Positions 1-7,061 are shown, numbered from the stretch's first letter. The stretch is DNA of 12,637 bases from Mycobacteriaceae bacterium (GCA_019242135.1 JAFAWC010000299.1:1-12637); one strand, 5' to 3'. Notes: generated by a model from the letters alone, not told the origin. Numbers and translations: made by a program.

Positions 1-861
1 GCGGTCGTCGCGCAGTTGTTGCTGAATGTCGGGCCGGTCGCCCAGCACCCGCAACGCGGCGCTGAGCAGCTTCGCGGTGGTTTCCTGTCCCGCGCCGAAC
101 AGGAATGTCGCCGTGCGCACCACGTCGGTCACCTCCGGGGTGGAGCCGTCGGAGTACTTCGCGGTCGCCAGGGCGGTCAACACATCGTTGCGCGGGTGAC
201 GACGCCGGTCCTCGATGTAGAAGCTGAACTTCTCGTCCGCCCATTGCAACGGGTTGGTGGCAATCGGCTCATGGTCGAGCGCGCCGATCCGGGTGCCGGG
301 CAGCATCGCGCCGAACGCCCCGCGGAACTCCTCGTGGTCCTCCTCGGGGACACCGAGCAGGTCGGCCACCACGATCAGCGAGAACGGCCGTGCGTAGGCG
401 GCGAGAAACTCGCACCTGCCGTCAGTGATGAACTCGTCGATGTGGCGGTCGGCGAGCCGCCACATGAAGTCCTCGTTCTCCTTCAGCCGCTTCGGTGTGA
501 GCAGTCGAGACAGCAACGAGCGTGCATCGGTGTGGTTCGGCGGGTCCATCGTCACCATGTGCTCGTACATCGGAATCTCGGTGCGGTGCTCTTCGAGCTG
601 CGCGCAGATGTCGTCACCCTCCGGCACGAACGGTATGGGGGTGAACGGGCCGGCGACCGCGACGCACGACGAGTACGACTCGACGTCTTTGTAGACCGCG
701 TTCGCCGCCTCCCAGCCGGTGACCGCCAGCACGCCGTTGTTGATCGGACAACACGCGGTGTGCCGGCTGCGCAGGTGGTCGAAGTAGGGATGCGGGTCGG
801 GAATAAGCGACTGATCCGTGAAATAGTCGATCGAGTCGAAAACCGAGTCGGAATCCGTCAT
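1..861 (-). CDS. Cytochrome P450, partial (C-terminus beyond left edge)
   Basis: Haem-thiolate monooxygenase of the soluble bacterial type, expected to hydroxylate a small or lipid-like substrate with electrons from a ferredoxin. Translating the minus strand from the ATG at 861 gives 287 open residues up to the window edge, against about 400 for the family. Visible landmarks are the helix-C region DPPNHTDARSLLSRLLTP (residues 106-123, with the usual H-T-x-x-R pattern) and the I-helix oxygen-activation motif AGQETT (257-262). The ExxR motif and the cysteine haem-ligand loop lie off the window. The start is supported by AGGAGG at 877-872, 10 nt upstream of the ATG. The gene diverges from the TetR-type regulator across about 100 bp, so that regulator is a natural candidate for its control. 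CYP family and substrate cannot be assigned from this fragment. Confidence 0.93.
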   Translation of the reverse strand, partial: MTDSDSVFDSIDYFTDQSLIPDPHPYFDHLRSRHTACCPINNGVLAVTGWEAANAVYKDVESYSSCVAVAGPFTPIPFVPEGDDICAQLEEHRTEIPMYEHMVTMDPPNHTDARSLLSRLLTPKRLKENEDFMWRLADRHIDEFITDGRCEFLAAYARPFSLIVVADLLGVPEEDHEEFRGAFGAMLPGTRIGALDHEPIATNPLQWADEKFSFYIEDRRRHPRNDVLTALATAKYSDGSTPEVTDVVRTATFLFGAGQETTAKLLSAALRVLGDRPDIQQQLRDDR

Positions 862-921
862 GCGGTGCTGGCCTCCTGAAGCCCTCGTCCGAACTGTGGC
901 GAGAGACGTATGCTGTGCATC

Positions 922-950
922 TGCTTAGCATGGTGCTGAGTCACGGTCAA
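922..950 (-). promoter_or_regulatory. Candidate promoter and operator between P450 and TetR genes
   Basis: Reading the minus strand, TTGACC (950-945) and TAAGCA (927-922) are 17 bp apart and fit a sigma-A-like promoter for the P450 gene, about 60 nt before its ATG. The -10 overlaps the odd-centred palindrome TGCTTAGCA (922-930). On the plus strand TAGCAT (926-931) overlaps the same palindrome and could be the regulator gene's -10, although no good -35 precedes it. A wider inverted pair, ATGCT (910-914) and AGCAT (927-931), is also present. Such a site would suit autoregulation by the TetR protein, but this is inferred from position only. Confidence 0.4.
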
Positions 951-966
951 GATGTGTGGGGTGGAC

Positions 967-1575
967 ATGGCATCTGGTCGAAGGATCGGTGCGCCGGACG
1001 CGAAGAACCGCGGCGTGCTGCTCGACGCGGCCGAGCAGATGATGCTCGAAGAGGGCTACGCCGCAGTCACTTCCCGCCGCCTCGCCGAGCGGGCAGGACT
1101 CAAGCCACAGCTCGTGCACTACTACTTCCGCACGATGGAGGATCTGTTTCTGGCCGTGTTCCGCCGCCGGGCTGAGGAGGGCCTCAAGGTGCAAGCGCGG
1201 GCCTTGCAGTCCGCCCAACCGCTCTGGGCGCTGTGGAGATTCGGCACCGACCCGACGGCCACCCGCATCACGATGGAGTTCGCCGCGCTGGCCAATCACC
1301 GCAAGTCGATGCGGGCCGAGATAGCCCACTACGCCGAGCGGTTCCGCGACGAACAGCGCAAAGCGATGTCAACGGCGTTGCAGCGCTACAAAGTCGGCCC
1401 CGACGATGTGCCGCCCATCGCCTGGTCGGTGCTGATCACCAGCGTGTCGAGGTTTTTGGTGATGGAACAGGAGCTGGGCATGTCGGCCGGGCATGCCGAA
1501 ACGGTCGAACTCGTCGAGCGCTTTCTGCGGCGCGTGGAGGGCGATCCACTGCCGATCGAGCAGCTCCTCGCCTAG
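967..1575 (+). CDS. TetR/AcrR-family transcriptional regulator
   Basis: DNA-binding regulator of about 202 residues, the usual TetR length. The N-terminal helix-turn-helix is clear: the segment AAEQMMLEEGYAAVTSRRLA (residues 21-40) is followed by ERAGLKPQLVHYYFRTMEDL (41-60), with the family's typical V-x-Y-Y-F recognition-helix end. The C-terminal part (about 70-195) is helical and variable, as expected for a ligand-binding and dimerisation domain. In-frame starts are ATG 952, GTG 961 and ATG 967. I prefer 967 because it leaves the usual short tail before the HTH, but no strong ribosome site decides it. The gene diverges from the P450 and its stop lies 6 bp from the stop of the convergent secreted-protein gene. 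Its likely targets are itself and the P450. Whether it also controls the acyl-CoA synthetase run is unclear, because the palindromes there differ from the one in its own upstream region. Confidence 0.92.
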   Translation: MASGRRIGAPDAKNRGVLLDAAEQMMLEEGYAAVTSRRLAERAGLKPQLVHYYFRTMEDLFLAVFRRRAEEGLKVQARALQSAQPLWALWRFGTDPTATRITMEFAALANHRKSMRAEIAHYAERFRDEQRKAMSTALQRYKVGPDDVPPIAWSVLITSVSRFLVMEQELGMSAGHAETVELVERFLRRVEGDPLPIEQLLA

Positions 1576-1581
1576 CGGCGA

Positions 1582-2001
1582 TCACCACTTTCGGATTGAA
1601 CACAGCACCGCTTTGGCGCCGTCGTTGGACACCACCGTGTTGCCGTCCACCGCAATCTCGCAGTGGAAACTCGGTTCTCCCGGCTCGGGGCCGGTGTTGG
1701 CCATCACCATCGCCCACTCGTCGGGCTTCTGCAGATCCAGCTCGAAGGTCCACGCTTGGTTCGGCCCGAGGTCGGTCTGGACGTTCGGCATGTACTGGTA
1801 CGGGTTGTGGCTCCAGTTGGCGAAGATCTCCGGTTCCTGATCCAGGTAGTAGATCTGGGCATAGATCGGCTTCTGCGCCGTGAGCGTGTACTTGACGTGG
1901 TGCATCGGAGCAGCGGGGTCGTCGGCGTGTGCCGGCGTCGCGGTGAGACCGACCAGCACCATCGCCGATGCCACACCTAAGGTCATCCTGATCACCGTCA
2001 T
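1582..2001 (-). CDS. Secreted MmpS-like small protein
   Basis: Predicted exported protein of 139 residues. Residues 1-26 form a signal peptide: a short basic start, a hydrophobic core (about 7-21) and an AHA cleavage motif followed by DD. The mature part has a pattern reminiscent of the mycobacterial MmpS C-terminal domain: an N-terminal strand HHVKYTLTA (34-42), a YLD segment (52-54), then HCEIAVDGNTVV (113-124) and AVLCSIRKW (131-139). Two cysteines (C114, C134) could form a disulfide. It lacks the membrane anchor length typical of MmpS and no MmpL partner lies nearby. The ATG at 2001 overlaps the TGA of the upstream hydratase gene as ATGA, so the two are probably translationally coupled. 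An upstream in-frame ATG at 2055 would bury the signal peptide and is unlikely. The MmpS link is a resemblance by eye, so the role is uncertain. Confidence 0.82.
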   Translation of the reverse strand: MTVIRMTLGVASAMVLVGLTATPAHADDPAAPMHHVKYTLTAQKPIYAQIYYLDQEPEIFANWSHNPYQYMPNVQTDLGPNQAWTFELDLQKPDEWAMVMANTGPEPGEPSFHCEIAVDGNTVVSNDGAKAVLCSIRKW

Positions 2002-2717
2002 CGCTCGCGCCTCATCACCCGCTCCGCCGCCTCCCAGTGCGCGTCCCCGATCCACAGCCGCGCAAAGGACGCTACCGCTTCGTCGGGCGTCACCCCGGCG
2101 ATTACGCGTTTTATCTCCGCGGTCGCAGGATGGGCCAGCGATCGCGCCAGCGCCAGCCAGCTCTCGTCGAACGACTCCCGCGCCACCACCCGGTCAACCA
2201 GCCCGACGCGGTGCGCCTCGGCTGCGTCGAGCGCCATTCCGGTGCCGGCCAGCAGCAGCGCCCTGCTGGGTCCGACAAGCTTGGCCAGGCGCTCTGCCCC
2301 GCCCCAGGCCGGCATGATTTCCAGCGACACCTGGTTGAACGCGATCTTGACATCCTCGGCAGCGATCCGGATGTCGGCGGCGACCGCGACCTCCGCGCCG
2401 CCGCCGAACGCGTGCCCGTTGAGCGCGGCGATGACCGGCGCGGGAAAATCCGCGAACCGGTCACAAATCGTTCGCATGCGCCACGCCATCGCCGACGCTT
2501 CCTCGGTGGTCCGGATTGCGCTCAGCTCTTTGAGGTCGCCGCCGGAGACGAAGGCCCGGTCGCCGGCACCCTTGATGACCAGCGCGCGCACCCCGGAGTC
2601 GAGGTGATCGAGCGCCTTCTCCAGTTCGGCCATCGTGTCGAGCGAAATGGCATTGCGGGCGTGGGGCCGATCGATGGTGAGAACCGCCAACCCGTCGTCG
2701 AACTCCAAGTCCACCAT
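1998..2717 (-). CDS. Enoyl-CoA hydratase/isomerase family protein
   Basis: Crotonase-fold protein of 239 residues, somewhat short for the family (about 255-265), acting on an acyl-CoA. The first oxyanion-hole segment is AFVSGGDLKEL (residues 55-65). The second is NGHAFGGGAEVAVAADIRIA (100-119), which carries E109, equivalent to the first catalytic glutamate (E144 of the rat hydratase). The second catalytic glutamate (rat E164) aligns with Q129 in FNQVSLEIMPAWGGAERL, while E133 sits four residues later. The exact reaction (hydration, isomerisation or other) is therefore open. The ATG at 2717 is chosen because GGAG lies 9 nt upstream; a longer form from 2768 would start inside the operator region. 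It diverges from acyl-CoA synthetase 1 and overlaps the secreted protein gene by 4 bp. Together with the synthetases and amidohydrolase it suggests a beta-oxidation-like pathway. Confidence 0.92.
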   Translation of the reverse strand: MVDLEFDDGLAVLTIDRPHARNAISLDTMAELEKALDHLDSGVRALVIKGAGDRAFVSGGDLKELSAIRTTEEASAMAWRMRTICDRFADFPAPVIAALNGHAFGGGAEVAVAADIRIAAEDVKIAFNQVSLEIMPAWGGAERLAKLVGPSRALLLAGTGMALDAAEAHRVGLVDRVVARESFDESWLALARSLAHPATAEIKRVIAGVTPDEAVASFARLWIGDAHWEAAERVMRRER

Positions 2718-2720
2718 GTA

Positions 2721-2733
2721 ATCGTTCTCCGAT
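2721..2733. promoter_or_regulatory. Operator-like half site overlapping the hydratase ribosome site
   Basis: The segment ATCGTTCTCCGAT is itself an inverted repeat (ATCG, 5-nt spacer, CGAT). On the minus strand it contains the GGAG ribosome site of the hydratase gene. Its 9-mer ATCGTTCTC recurs exactly at 4377-4385 before the amidohydrolase. A regulator bound here would lie between the divergent promoters and the hydratase start. This is inferred from sequence symmetry and repetition only. Confidence 0.4.
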
Positions 2734-2739
2734 GCGATA

Positions 2740-2768
2740 TTGGCATTCTCCTTTCGGGAGAATAACAT
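2740..2768 (+). promoter_or_regulatory. Promoter of acyl-CoA synthetase 1 with operator in its spacer
   Basis: TTGGCA (2740-2745) and TAACAT (2763-2768) are separated by exactly 17 bp and match the mycobacterial housekeeping promoter (-35 TTGACA, -10 TANNNT). The spacer is filled by the perfect inverted repeat ATTCTCC-tttcg-GGAGAAT (2745-2763). Initiation 7-9 nt after the -10 falls at or next to the synthetase ATG at 2777, so the mRNA is probably leaderless. A repressor dimer on this repeat would block RNA polymerase directly. Confidence 0.72.
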
Positions 2769-2776
2769 GATCAGCG

Positions 2777-4372
2777 ATGATATTCGCCGGTCAGAGCCCT
2801 CTCGGACGCTCGATTCCCGCAGCGTTGGCCAAGCGATACACCGCCGAGGGCTGGTGGACGTCCGACACGCTGGGAGACCTGCTCGCCCGTGGCCTGGCCG
2901 CCTGCCCAGACGCCACGTTCTGTGTGCACTCCCGTGTGCGGCCGTTCAGCGGAACGTATCGCGACGTCGAGCGGGTGGCCCGCAGGCTGGCAGCGGGGTT
3001 GCGTGCGCGCGGGGTCGGCCCCGGTGATGTCGTGGCCTTCCAGCTGCCGAACTGGATGGAAGCCGCGGCGACGTTTTGGGCGTCGGCCCTGCTGGGTGCG
3101 GTGACGGTGCCGATCGTGCACTTCTACGGGCGCAAGGAACTGGCTCACATCATGACGACGGCCCGACCGCGGGTGTTCGTCACCGCCGAGCGGTTCGGCC
3201 GAATGGAGTACCAGCCCGATTTGTGCGACAACGTGCCGATCGTGGGGCTGGTCGGTGCGCATGACCGCCTGCGCGCAGAGCACGAGCACGGCTTCGACGA
3301 CCTGCTCGCCGACGAGCCCATGGCCGGCACAGGGCGCACCGATCCGGCCAACCCGGCGCTGATCGCGTTCACCTCCGGTACTACCAGCGATCCCAAGGGT
3401 GTCATCCACAGCCATCAGACGATCAGCTGCGAGACCCGCCAGCTGCACGCCAACTATCCGCCCAACCGCGGCAGGCAGCTGACCGCCGCGCCTGTCGGGC
3501 ACTTCATCGGGATGCTCGGCGCGTTTCTGATTCCGGTGATGGACGGCGCCTCCATCGACCTCATCGACGAATGGAATCCCGCCGACGTGCTTGACCTCAT
3601 GAAACGCGAGGGCGTGGCCGTTGGAGGGGGTCCGCCGTACTTTTTCACCAGCCTGCTCGATCATCCGGATTTCACCGACGACCATCTGCGCCATATGAAG
3701 TCCGCCGGACTCGGCGGATCCACGGTTCCTGCGGCGGTCACTCGTCGGCTCGCCGACCTGGGCATCCACGTGTTTCGCTCCTATGGCAGTACCGAGCACC
3801 CGTCGGTGACCGGAACTCCGCACGACGGGCCTGAGGACAAGCGCCTGCTGACCGACGGGTGTCCCCGGCCGGGGGTGGAGATCCGGCTGGCCGACGACGG
3901 TGAGATCTTCAGCCGCGGGCCCGACCTTTGCCTGGGCTACACCGATGAGGTGTTGACCGCCGCGGCGTTCGACGACCAGGGCTGGTACCGCACCGGCGAC
4001 GTCGGCGTTGTGGACGCCGACGGATATCTGACGATCACCGACCGCAAGGCCGACATGATCATTCGCGGCGGCGAGAATATCAGCGCGCTGGAGGTCGAGG
4101 AGGTGCTGTTAACGATGCCGGCTGTCGCTGAGGCCGTGGTGGTGTCGGCACCCGACGACCGGCTCGGCGAGCGCGTCGCCGCGGTGCTGCACATCCGCCC
4201 GGGCCACGCGATGCCGACCCTCGATGAGGTGCGCGCCTACTTTGCCCGGACGGGAGTGGCCAGGCAGAAGTGGCCCGAAGAGCTGCATGAAGTCGACGAT
4301 TATCCGCGCACCGCAAGCGGCAAAATCCGCAAGCACGCCGTCCGGCAGCGGATTGCAATTCGCTCAAAATGA
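2777..4372 (+). CDS. Acyl-CoA synthetase 1 (AMP-binding, cyclohexanecarboxylate-CoA ligase-like)
   Basis: ATP-dependent carboxylate-CoA ligase of the ANL superfamily, 531 residues, which forms an acyl-adenylate and then the CoA thioester. Core motifs are intact: P-loop TSGTTSDPKG (199-208), the A5 motif YGSTEH (336-341), WYRTGDVG with D408 (403-410), the hinge region DRKADMIIRGGENIS (422-436) and the catalytic lysine K516 in ASGKIRK. The N-terminal block around YTAEGWWTSDTLGDLLARG recalls ligases for alicyclic acids such as AliA-type enzymes, but that is a family impression and not a substrate call. No Shine-Dalgarno precedes the ATG at 2777; instead a promoter predicts leaderless initiation there. 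The nearby ATG at 2767 is better spaced after GGGAG but is out of frame. This is the first gene of a plus-strand run with the amidohydrolase and a second synthetase. Confidence 0.94.
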   Translation: MIFAGQSPLGRSIPAALAKRYTAEGWWTSDTLGDLLARGLAACPDATFCVHSRVRPFSGTYRDVERVARRLAAGLRARGVGPGDVVAFQLPNWMEAAATFWASALLGAVTVPIVHFYGRKELAHIMTTARPRVFVTAERFGRMEYQPDLCDNVPIVGLVGAHDRLRAEHEHGFDDLLADEPMAGTGRTDPANPALIAFTSGTTSDPKGVIHSHQTISCETRQLHANYPPNRGRQLTAAPVGHFIGMLGAFLIPVMDGASIDLIDEWNPADVLDLMKREGVAVGGGPPYFFTSLLDHPDFTDDHLRHMKSAGLGGSTVPAAVTRRLADLGIHVFRSYGSTEHPSVTGTPHDGPEDKRLLTDGCPRPGVEIRLADDGEIFSRGPDLCLGYTDEVLTAAAFDDQGWYRTGDVGVVDADGYLTITDRKADMIIRGGENISALEVEEVLLTMPAVAEAVVVSAPDDRLGERVAAVLHIRPGHAMPTLDEVRAYFARTGVARQKWPEELHEVDDYPRTASGKIRKHAVRQRIAIRSK

Positions 4373-4385
4373 GAATATCGTTCTC
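4353..4385 (+). promoter_or_regulatory. Internal promoter and operator before the amidohydrolase
   Basis: TTGCAA (4353-4358) and TATCGT (4376-4381) are 17 bp apart and overlap the last codons of acyl-CoA synthetase 1 and its stop. The -10 lies inside the inverted repeat GAGAA-tatcg-TTCTC (4371-4385). Initiation near 4388 would give a leader of about 20 nt that includes the GGAGG ribosome site of the amidohydrolase. The 9-mer ATCGTTCTC (4377-4385) also occurs at 2721-2729, which suggests the same regulator acts at both places. Confidence 0.55.
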
Positions 4386-4407
4386 GAAAAATAGCAATGG
4401 AGGATCC

Positions 4408-5595
4408 ATGACCGCCGAGGTGCATTCGAACCTGCCGTATCCGCTCTTCGACGCGGACAACCACCTGTACGAGACGCAGGACTCGCTGACCAAGCACCTG
4501 CCCAAGGCTTACCAGCGCGTAATCCAGTACGTGCAGGTGAACGGTCGCACCAAGATCGCTATCCGTGGACACATCAGCGACTACATCCCCAACCCCACCT
4601 TCGAGGTCGTCGCGCGCCCCGGAGCGATGGAGGAGTACTTCAAGCACGGCAACCCCGAGGGCAAGAGCCGCCGCGAGATCTTCGGCGAGCCGATGCGCGC
4701 GATTCCGGCGTTTCGCGAACCCGGGCCGCGGCTGGAACTGATGAACGAGCTCGGCGTCGACCGCTCGCTGATGTTCCCGACGCTGGCCAGCCTCGTCGAG
4801 GAGCGGATGCGCGACGATCCTGCGCTTATCCACATCGTCGTGCACGCGCTCAATCAGTGGCTCGACGAGGTCTGGGGCTTCAATTACCACGACCGCATCT
4901 TCACCGTCCCGGTGGTCAGCCTGCCCATCGTCGAGAAGGCGATCGAAGAACTCGACTGGGTCGTCGAACGCGGCGCACGCGCGATCCTCGTCCGTCCCGC
5001 ACCGGTTCCGGGTTACCGCGGTCCCCGGTCGTTCGCGCTGCCCGAGTTCGACCCGTTCTGGCAGCGGGTCGTCGACCATGACGTGCTGGTCGCGATGCAT
5101 TCGTCGGACAGCGGCTACGCGCGCTACAACGCCGAGTGGGACGGCGGCGATAAGGAGATGCTGCCGTTCCAAACCAACGCGTTCAGCATGCTCAACGAAT
5201 GGCGCCCCGTGCAGGACGCGGTGGCGTCGTGGGTCATTCACGGCGCGCTCTTCCGCCACCCGCGGCTGAAGGTCGCGGTGATCGAAAGCGGCTCCAAGTG
5301 GCTGTTCCCGCTGCTGGACCAGCTCGCTGATGTGTACAAGAAGACGCCCGAGAGCTTCCCGGGTGACCCGATCGAGGAAATCAAGAACCGCATCCACATC
5401 AGCCCCTTCTACGAGGACGGGATCAGCGACCTGATCGATCTAATCGGGGTCGACCGCGTGCTCTACGGCTCGGATTTCCCGCACCCCGAGGGATTGGCGC
5501 AACCGACGCACTACGCCGACGCGCTCGGACACCTGCCCCAGGAGGACCAGGCCAAGATCATGGGCGGCAACCTGTCTCGGCTCGTCTCGGTATGA
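4408..5595 (+). CDS. Amidohydrolase family protein (ACMSD-type, Amidohydro_2)
   Basis: TIM-barrel metal-dependent hydrolase or decarboxylase of 395 residues. Features of the Amidohydro_2/ACMSD-like group are visible: an N-terminal FDADNHLYE segment (14-22) in which DADNH replaces the classical D-x-H-x-H pattern, a mid-barrel histidine H231 in VAMHSSDSG, and the C-terminal YGSDFPHPEG (353-362) with the expected metal-binding D356. The altered N-terminal motif (one histidine rather than two) is common in mycobacterial members and may indicate a different metal site. The ATG at 4408 follows GGAGG (4399-4403) closely and is preferred over an in-frame ATG at 4369. Its last codons overlap the start of acyl-CoA synthetase 2 as ATGA. 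Members of this group have been tied to ring-cleavage or beta-keto acid chemistry; here the step is probably hydrolysis, C-C cleavage or decarboxylation in a CoA-linked pathway, but the substrate is unknown. Confidence 0.9.
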   Translation: MTAEVHSNLPYPLFDADNHLYETQDSLTKHLPKAYQRVIQYVQVNGRTKIAIRGHISDYIPNPTFEVVARPGAMEEYFKHGNPEGKSRREIFGEPMRAIPAFREPGPRLELMNELGVDRSLMFPTLASLVEERMRDDPALIHIVVHALNQWLDEVWGFNYHDRIFTVPVVSLPIVEKAIEELDWVVERGARAILVRPAPVPGYRGPRSFALPEFDPFWQRVVDHDVLVAMHSSDSGYARYNAEWDGGDKEMLPFQTNAFSMLNEWRPVQDAVASWVIHGALFRHPRLKVAVIESGSKWLFPLLDQLADVYKKTPESFPGDPIEEIKNRIHISPFYEDGISDLIDLIGVDRVLYGSDFPHPEGLAQPTHYADALGHLPQEDQAKIMGGNLSRLVSV

Positions 5596-7019
5596 CCTAC
5601 CGGACCATCCCCGAGATGGTCCGGTCCGCCGGCGAACGCTTCGGCGACGCCGAGGCGGTCGTCGACGGGCCGCTGCGGCTGTCGTTCGCGCAGCTGGCCG
5701 ACCGGGTCGGCCGCGCGGCCGGTGCGTTCTCTGTGGCGGGAGTCGACAAGGGCGACCGGGTGGCTATCTGGGCGCCCAACTGTGCGGAGTGGATCATCGC
5801 CGCGCTCGGGCTGGTGACGGCCGGCGGCGTGCTGGTGCCGGTGAACACGCGGTTCAAGGCCGACGAAGCCGCCGACATCATCGTCCGCAGCGGCGCGAAA
5901 CTTGTGCTGGTCCACAAAGGTTTCCTCGGCCGGCAGTTCGCGGTCCCCGCCGGGGTTGCCGCCCTCGACCTCAAATCCGGCTTCCTCGACAGCGGCGAAC
6001 CGTTTGCCCGTGAGGCCACCGGCGACGATGTCGCCGACATCATCTACACGTCGGGGACGACGGGCCGGCCCAAGGGCGTGATGATGGCCCATGCGCAGAC
6101 ACTGCGGATGTACGCCGAATGGTGCGATCTCGCCGATCTGCGCGAGGGGGACCGCTATCTGATCGTCAATCCGTTCTTCCACACGTTCGGCTACAAGGCG
6201 GGTTGCATCGCGTCGCTGATCCGCGGCGCGACGATGATCCCGGTGGCCGTCTTCGATGTCGACCGGGTCGTCGAACTCATCGAGCGTGAACGGGTCACGA
6301 TGCTGCCGGGCCCGCCGACTCTGTACCACTCGCTGCTGGCGGTCCCCGACAAGACCAGACTTTCGACCTTGCGCGCCGGTCTGACCGGCGCGGCGGACAT
6401 TCCCGTCGAATTGGTCCGGCGGGTCCACCAGGAACTGCCGTTTCAGACGTTGGCCACTGGATACGGCCTCACCGAGGCCGGCACCGTCACCCTGTCGCGC
6501 CCGGGCGACTCCTTCCAGGACAGGGCGACCACCGCGGGGCTACCGTGCGAGGGCATCGACGTGCGGATCGCCGATGACGGCGAGGTGCTGGTCCGTGGCT
6601 ACAACGTGATGAAGGGCTACTTCGAGGACCCGGCGGCCACCGCCGAGGCGATCGACCCACAGGGCTGGCTGCACACCGGCGACCTCGGCAACTTCGATGA
6701 ATCGGGCCGGCTGCGCATCGTCGGCCGCAAAAAAGACATGTTCATCGTGGGGGGATTCAACGCGTACCCGGCCGAGATCGAAGGGTTTCTGCTCGAACAT
6801 CCCGCCGTCGGGCAGGTCGCGGTGATCGGTGTGCCCGACGAGCGGCTGGGCCAGGTCGGCAAGGCCTACGTCGTGGCCAAGAGTGCGATCACCGCCGACG
6901 AGCTGATCAGTTGGTCGCGCGAGCGCATGGCCGGCTTCAAGGTGCCCCGATTCGTCCAGTTCGTAAACGAGCTTCCGCTCAACGCCACCGGCAAGGTGCA
7001 AAAGGATCGGCTGCCCTGA
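5592..7019 (+). CDS. Acyl-CoA synthetase 2 (FadD3-like)
   Basis: ANL-superfamily carboxylate-CoA ligase of 475 residues, on the short side for the family. Motifs: P-loop TSGTTGRPKG (153-162), NPFFHTFGYKAG (193-204), YGLTEAGTVT (291-300), WLHTGDLG with D364 (359-366), GRKKDMFIVGGFNAYPAEIE (378-397) and catalytic lysine K468 in ATGKVQK. The chain ends only seven residues after that lysine. Long stretches such as NPFFHTFGYKAG, GGFNAYPAEIE and VIGVPDERLG resemble, from memory, mycobacterial FadD3, the ligase for the steroid-ring C/D acid HIP. I infer a cyclic-acid substrate but do not claim it is fadD3, because none of the usual kstR2-regulon neighbours are here. The ATG overlaps the amidohydrolase stop (ATGA), so the two proteins are probably made in step. 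Confidence 0.93.
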   Translation: MTYRTIPEMVRSAGERFGDAEAVVDGPLRLSFAQLADRVGRAAGAFSVAGVDKGDRVAIWAPNCAEWIIAALGLVTAGGVLVPVNTRFKADEAADIIVRSGAKLVLVHKGFLGRQFAVPAGVAALDLKSGFLDSGEPFAREATGDDVADIIYTSGTTGRPKGVMMAHAQTLRMYAEWCDLADLREGDRYLIVNPFFHTFGYKAGCIASLIRGATMIPVAVFDVDRVVELIERERVTMLPGPPTLYHSLLAVPDKTRLSTLRAGLTGAADIPVELVRRVHQELPFQTLATGYGLTEAGTVTLSRPGDSFQDRATTAGLPCEGIDVRIADDGEVLVRGYNVMKGYFEDPAATAEAIDPQGWLHTGDLGNFDESGRLRIVGRKKDMFIVGGFNAYPAEIEGFLLEHPAVGQVAVIGVPDERLGQVGKAYVVAKSAITADELISWSRERMAGFKVPRFVQFVNELPLNATGKVQKDRLP

Positions 7020-7044
7020 GTCTGAAATCATCACTTGCCATAAT

Positions 7045-7061
7045 CGGAAATGATGTTTCCG
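7045..7061. repeat. 17-bp perfect inverted repeat after acyl-CoA synthetase 2
   Basis: CGGAAA-tgatg-TTTCCG is a perfect 6+5+6 inverted repeat 26 bp after the synthetase 2 stop. No T-run follows it, so it looks more like a dimeric regulator's operator than an intrinsic terminator. A related direct element, GAAATCATC (7024-7032) and GAAATGATG (7048-7056), sits 24 bp apart. The surrounding region 7020-7170 has no supported gene and probably holds the promoter of the next operon; TAACGT (7127-7132) and TATTTT (7144-7149) are possible -10 elements, but neither has a convincing -35. Confidence 0.5.

Noticed and set aside
16..879. 287-codon plus-strand open frame at the left edge
   Set aside because: It is the reverse of the cytochrome P450, which carries the helix-C and I-helix motifs on the minus strand.
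2771..3823. 350-codon minus-strand open frame opposite acyl-CoA synthetase 1
   Set aside because: It lies fully antisense to a gene with intact family motifs, its translation is rich in R, G, H and V with no recognisable domain, and long antisense frames are expected in G+C-rich DNA.
967..4385. The TetR regulator as the proven repressor of the acyl-CoA synthetase promoters
   Set aside because: The palindrome in its own upstream region (TGCTTAGCA) does not resemble the GAGAA/TTCTC elements, so I leave the regulator of those sites unassigned.
4300..5397. 365-codon minus-strand open frame opposite the amidohydrolase
   Set aside because: Mirror of the real coding frame; the translation shows no domain, no ribosome site supports it, and it would also run across the promoter region at 4353-4385.
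7045..7061. Intrinsic terminator after acyl-CoA synthetase 2
   Set aside because: The stem is only 6 bp with A/T-rich arms and no T-run follows, so an operator is more likely.
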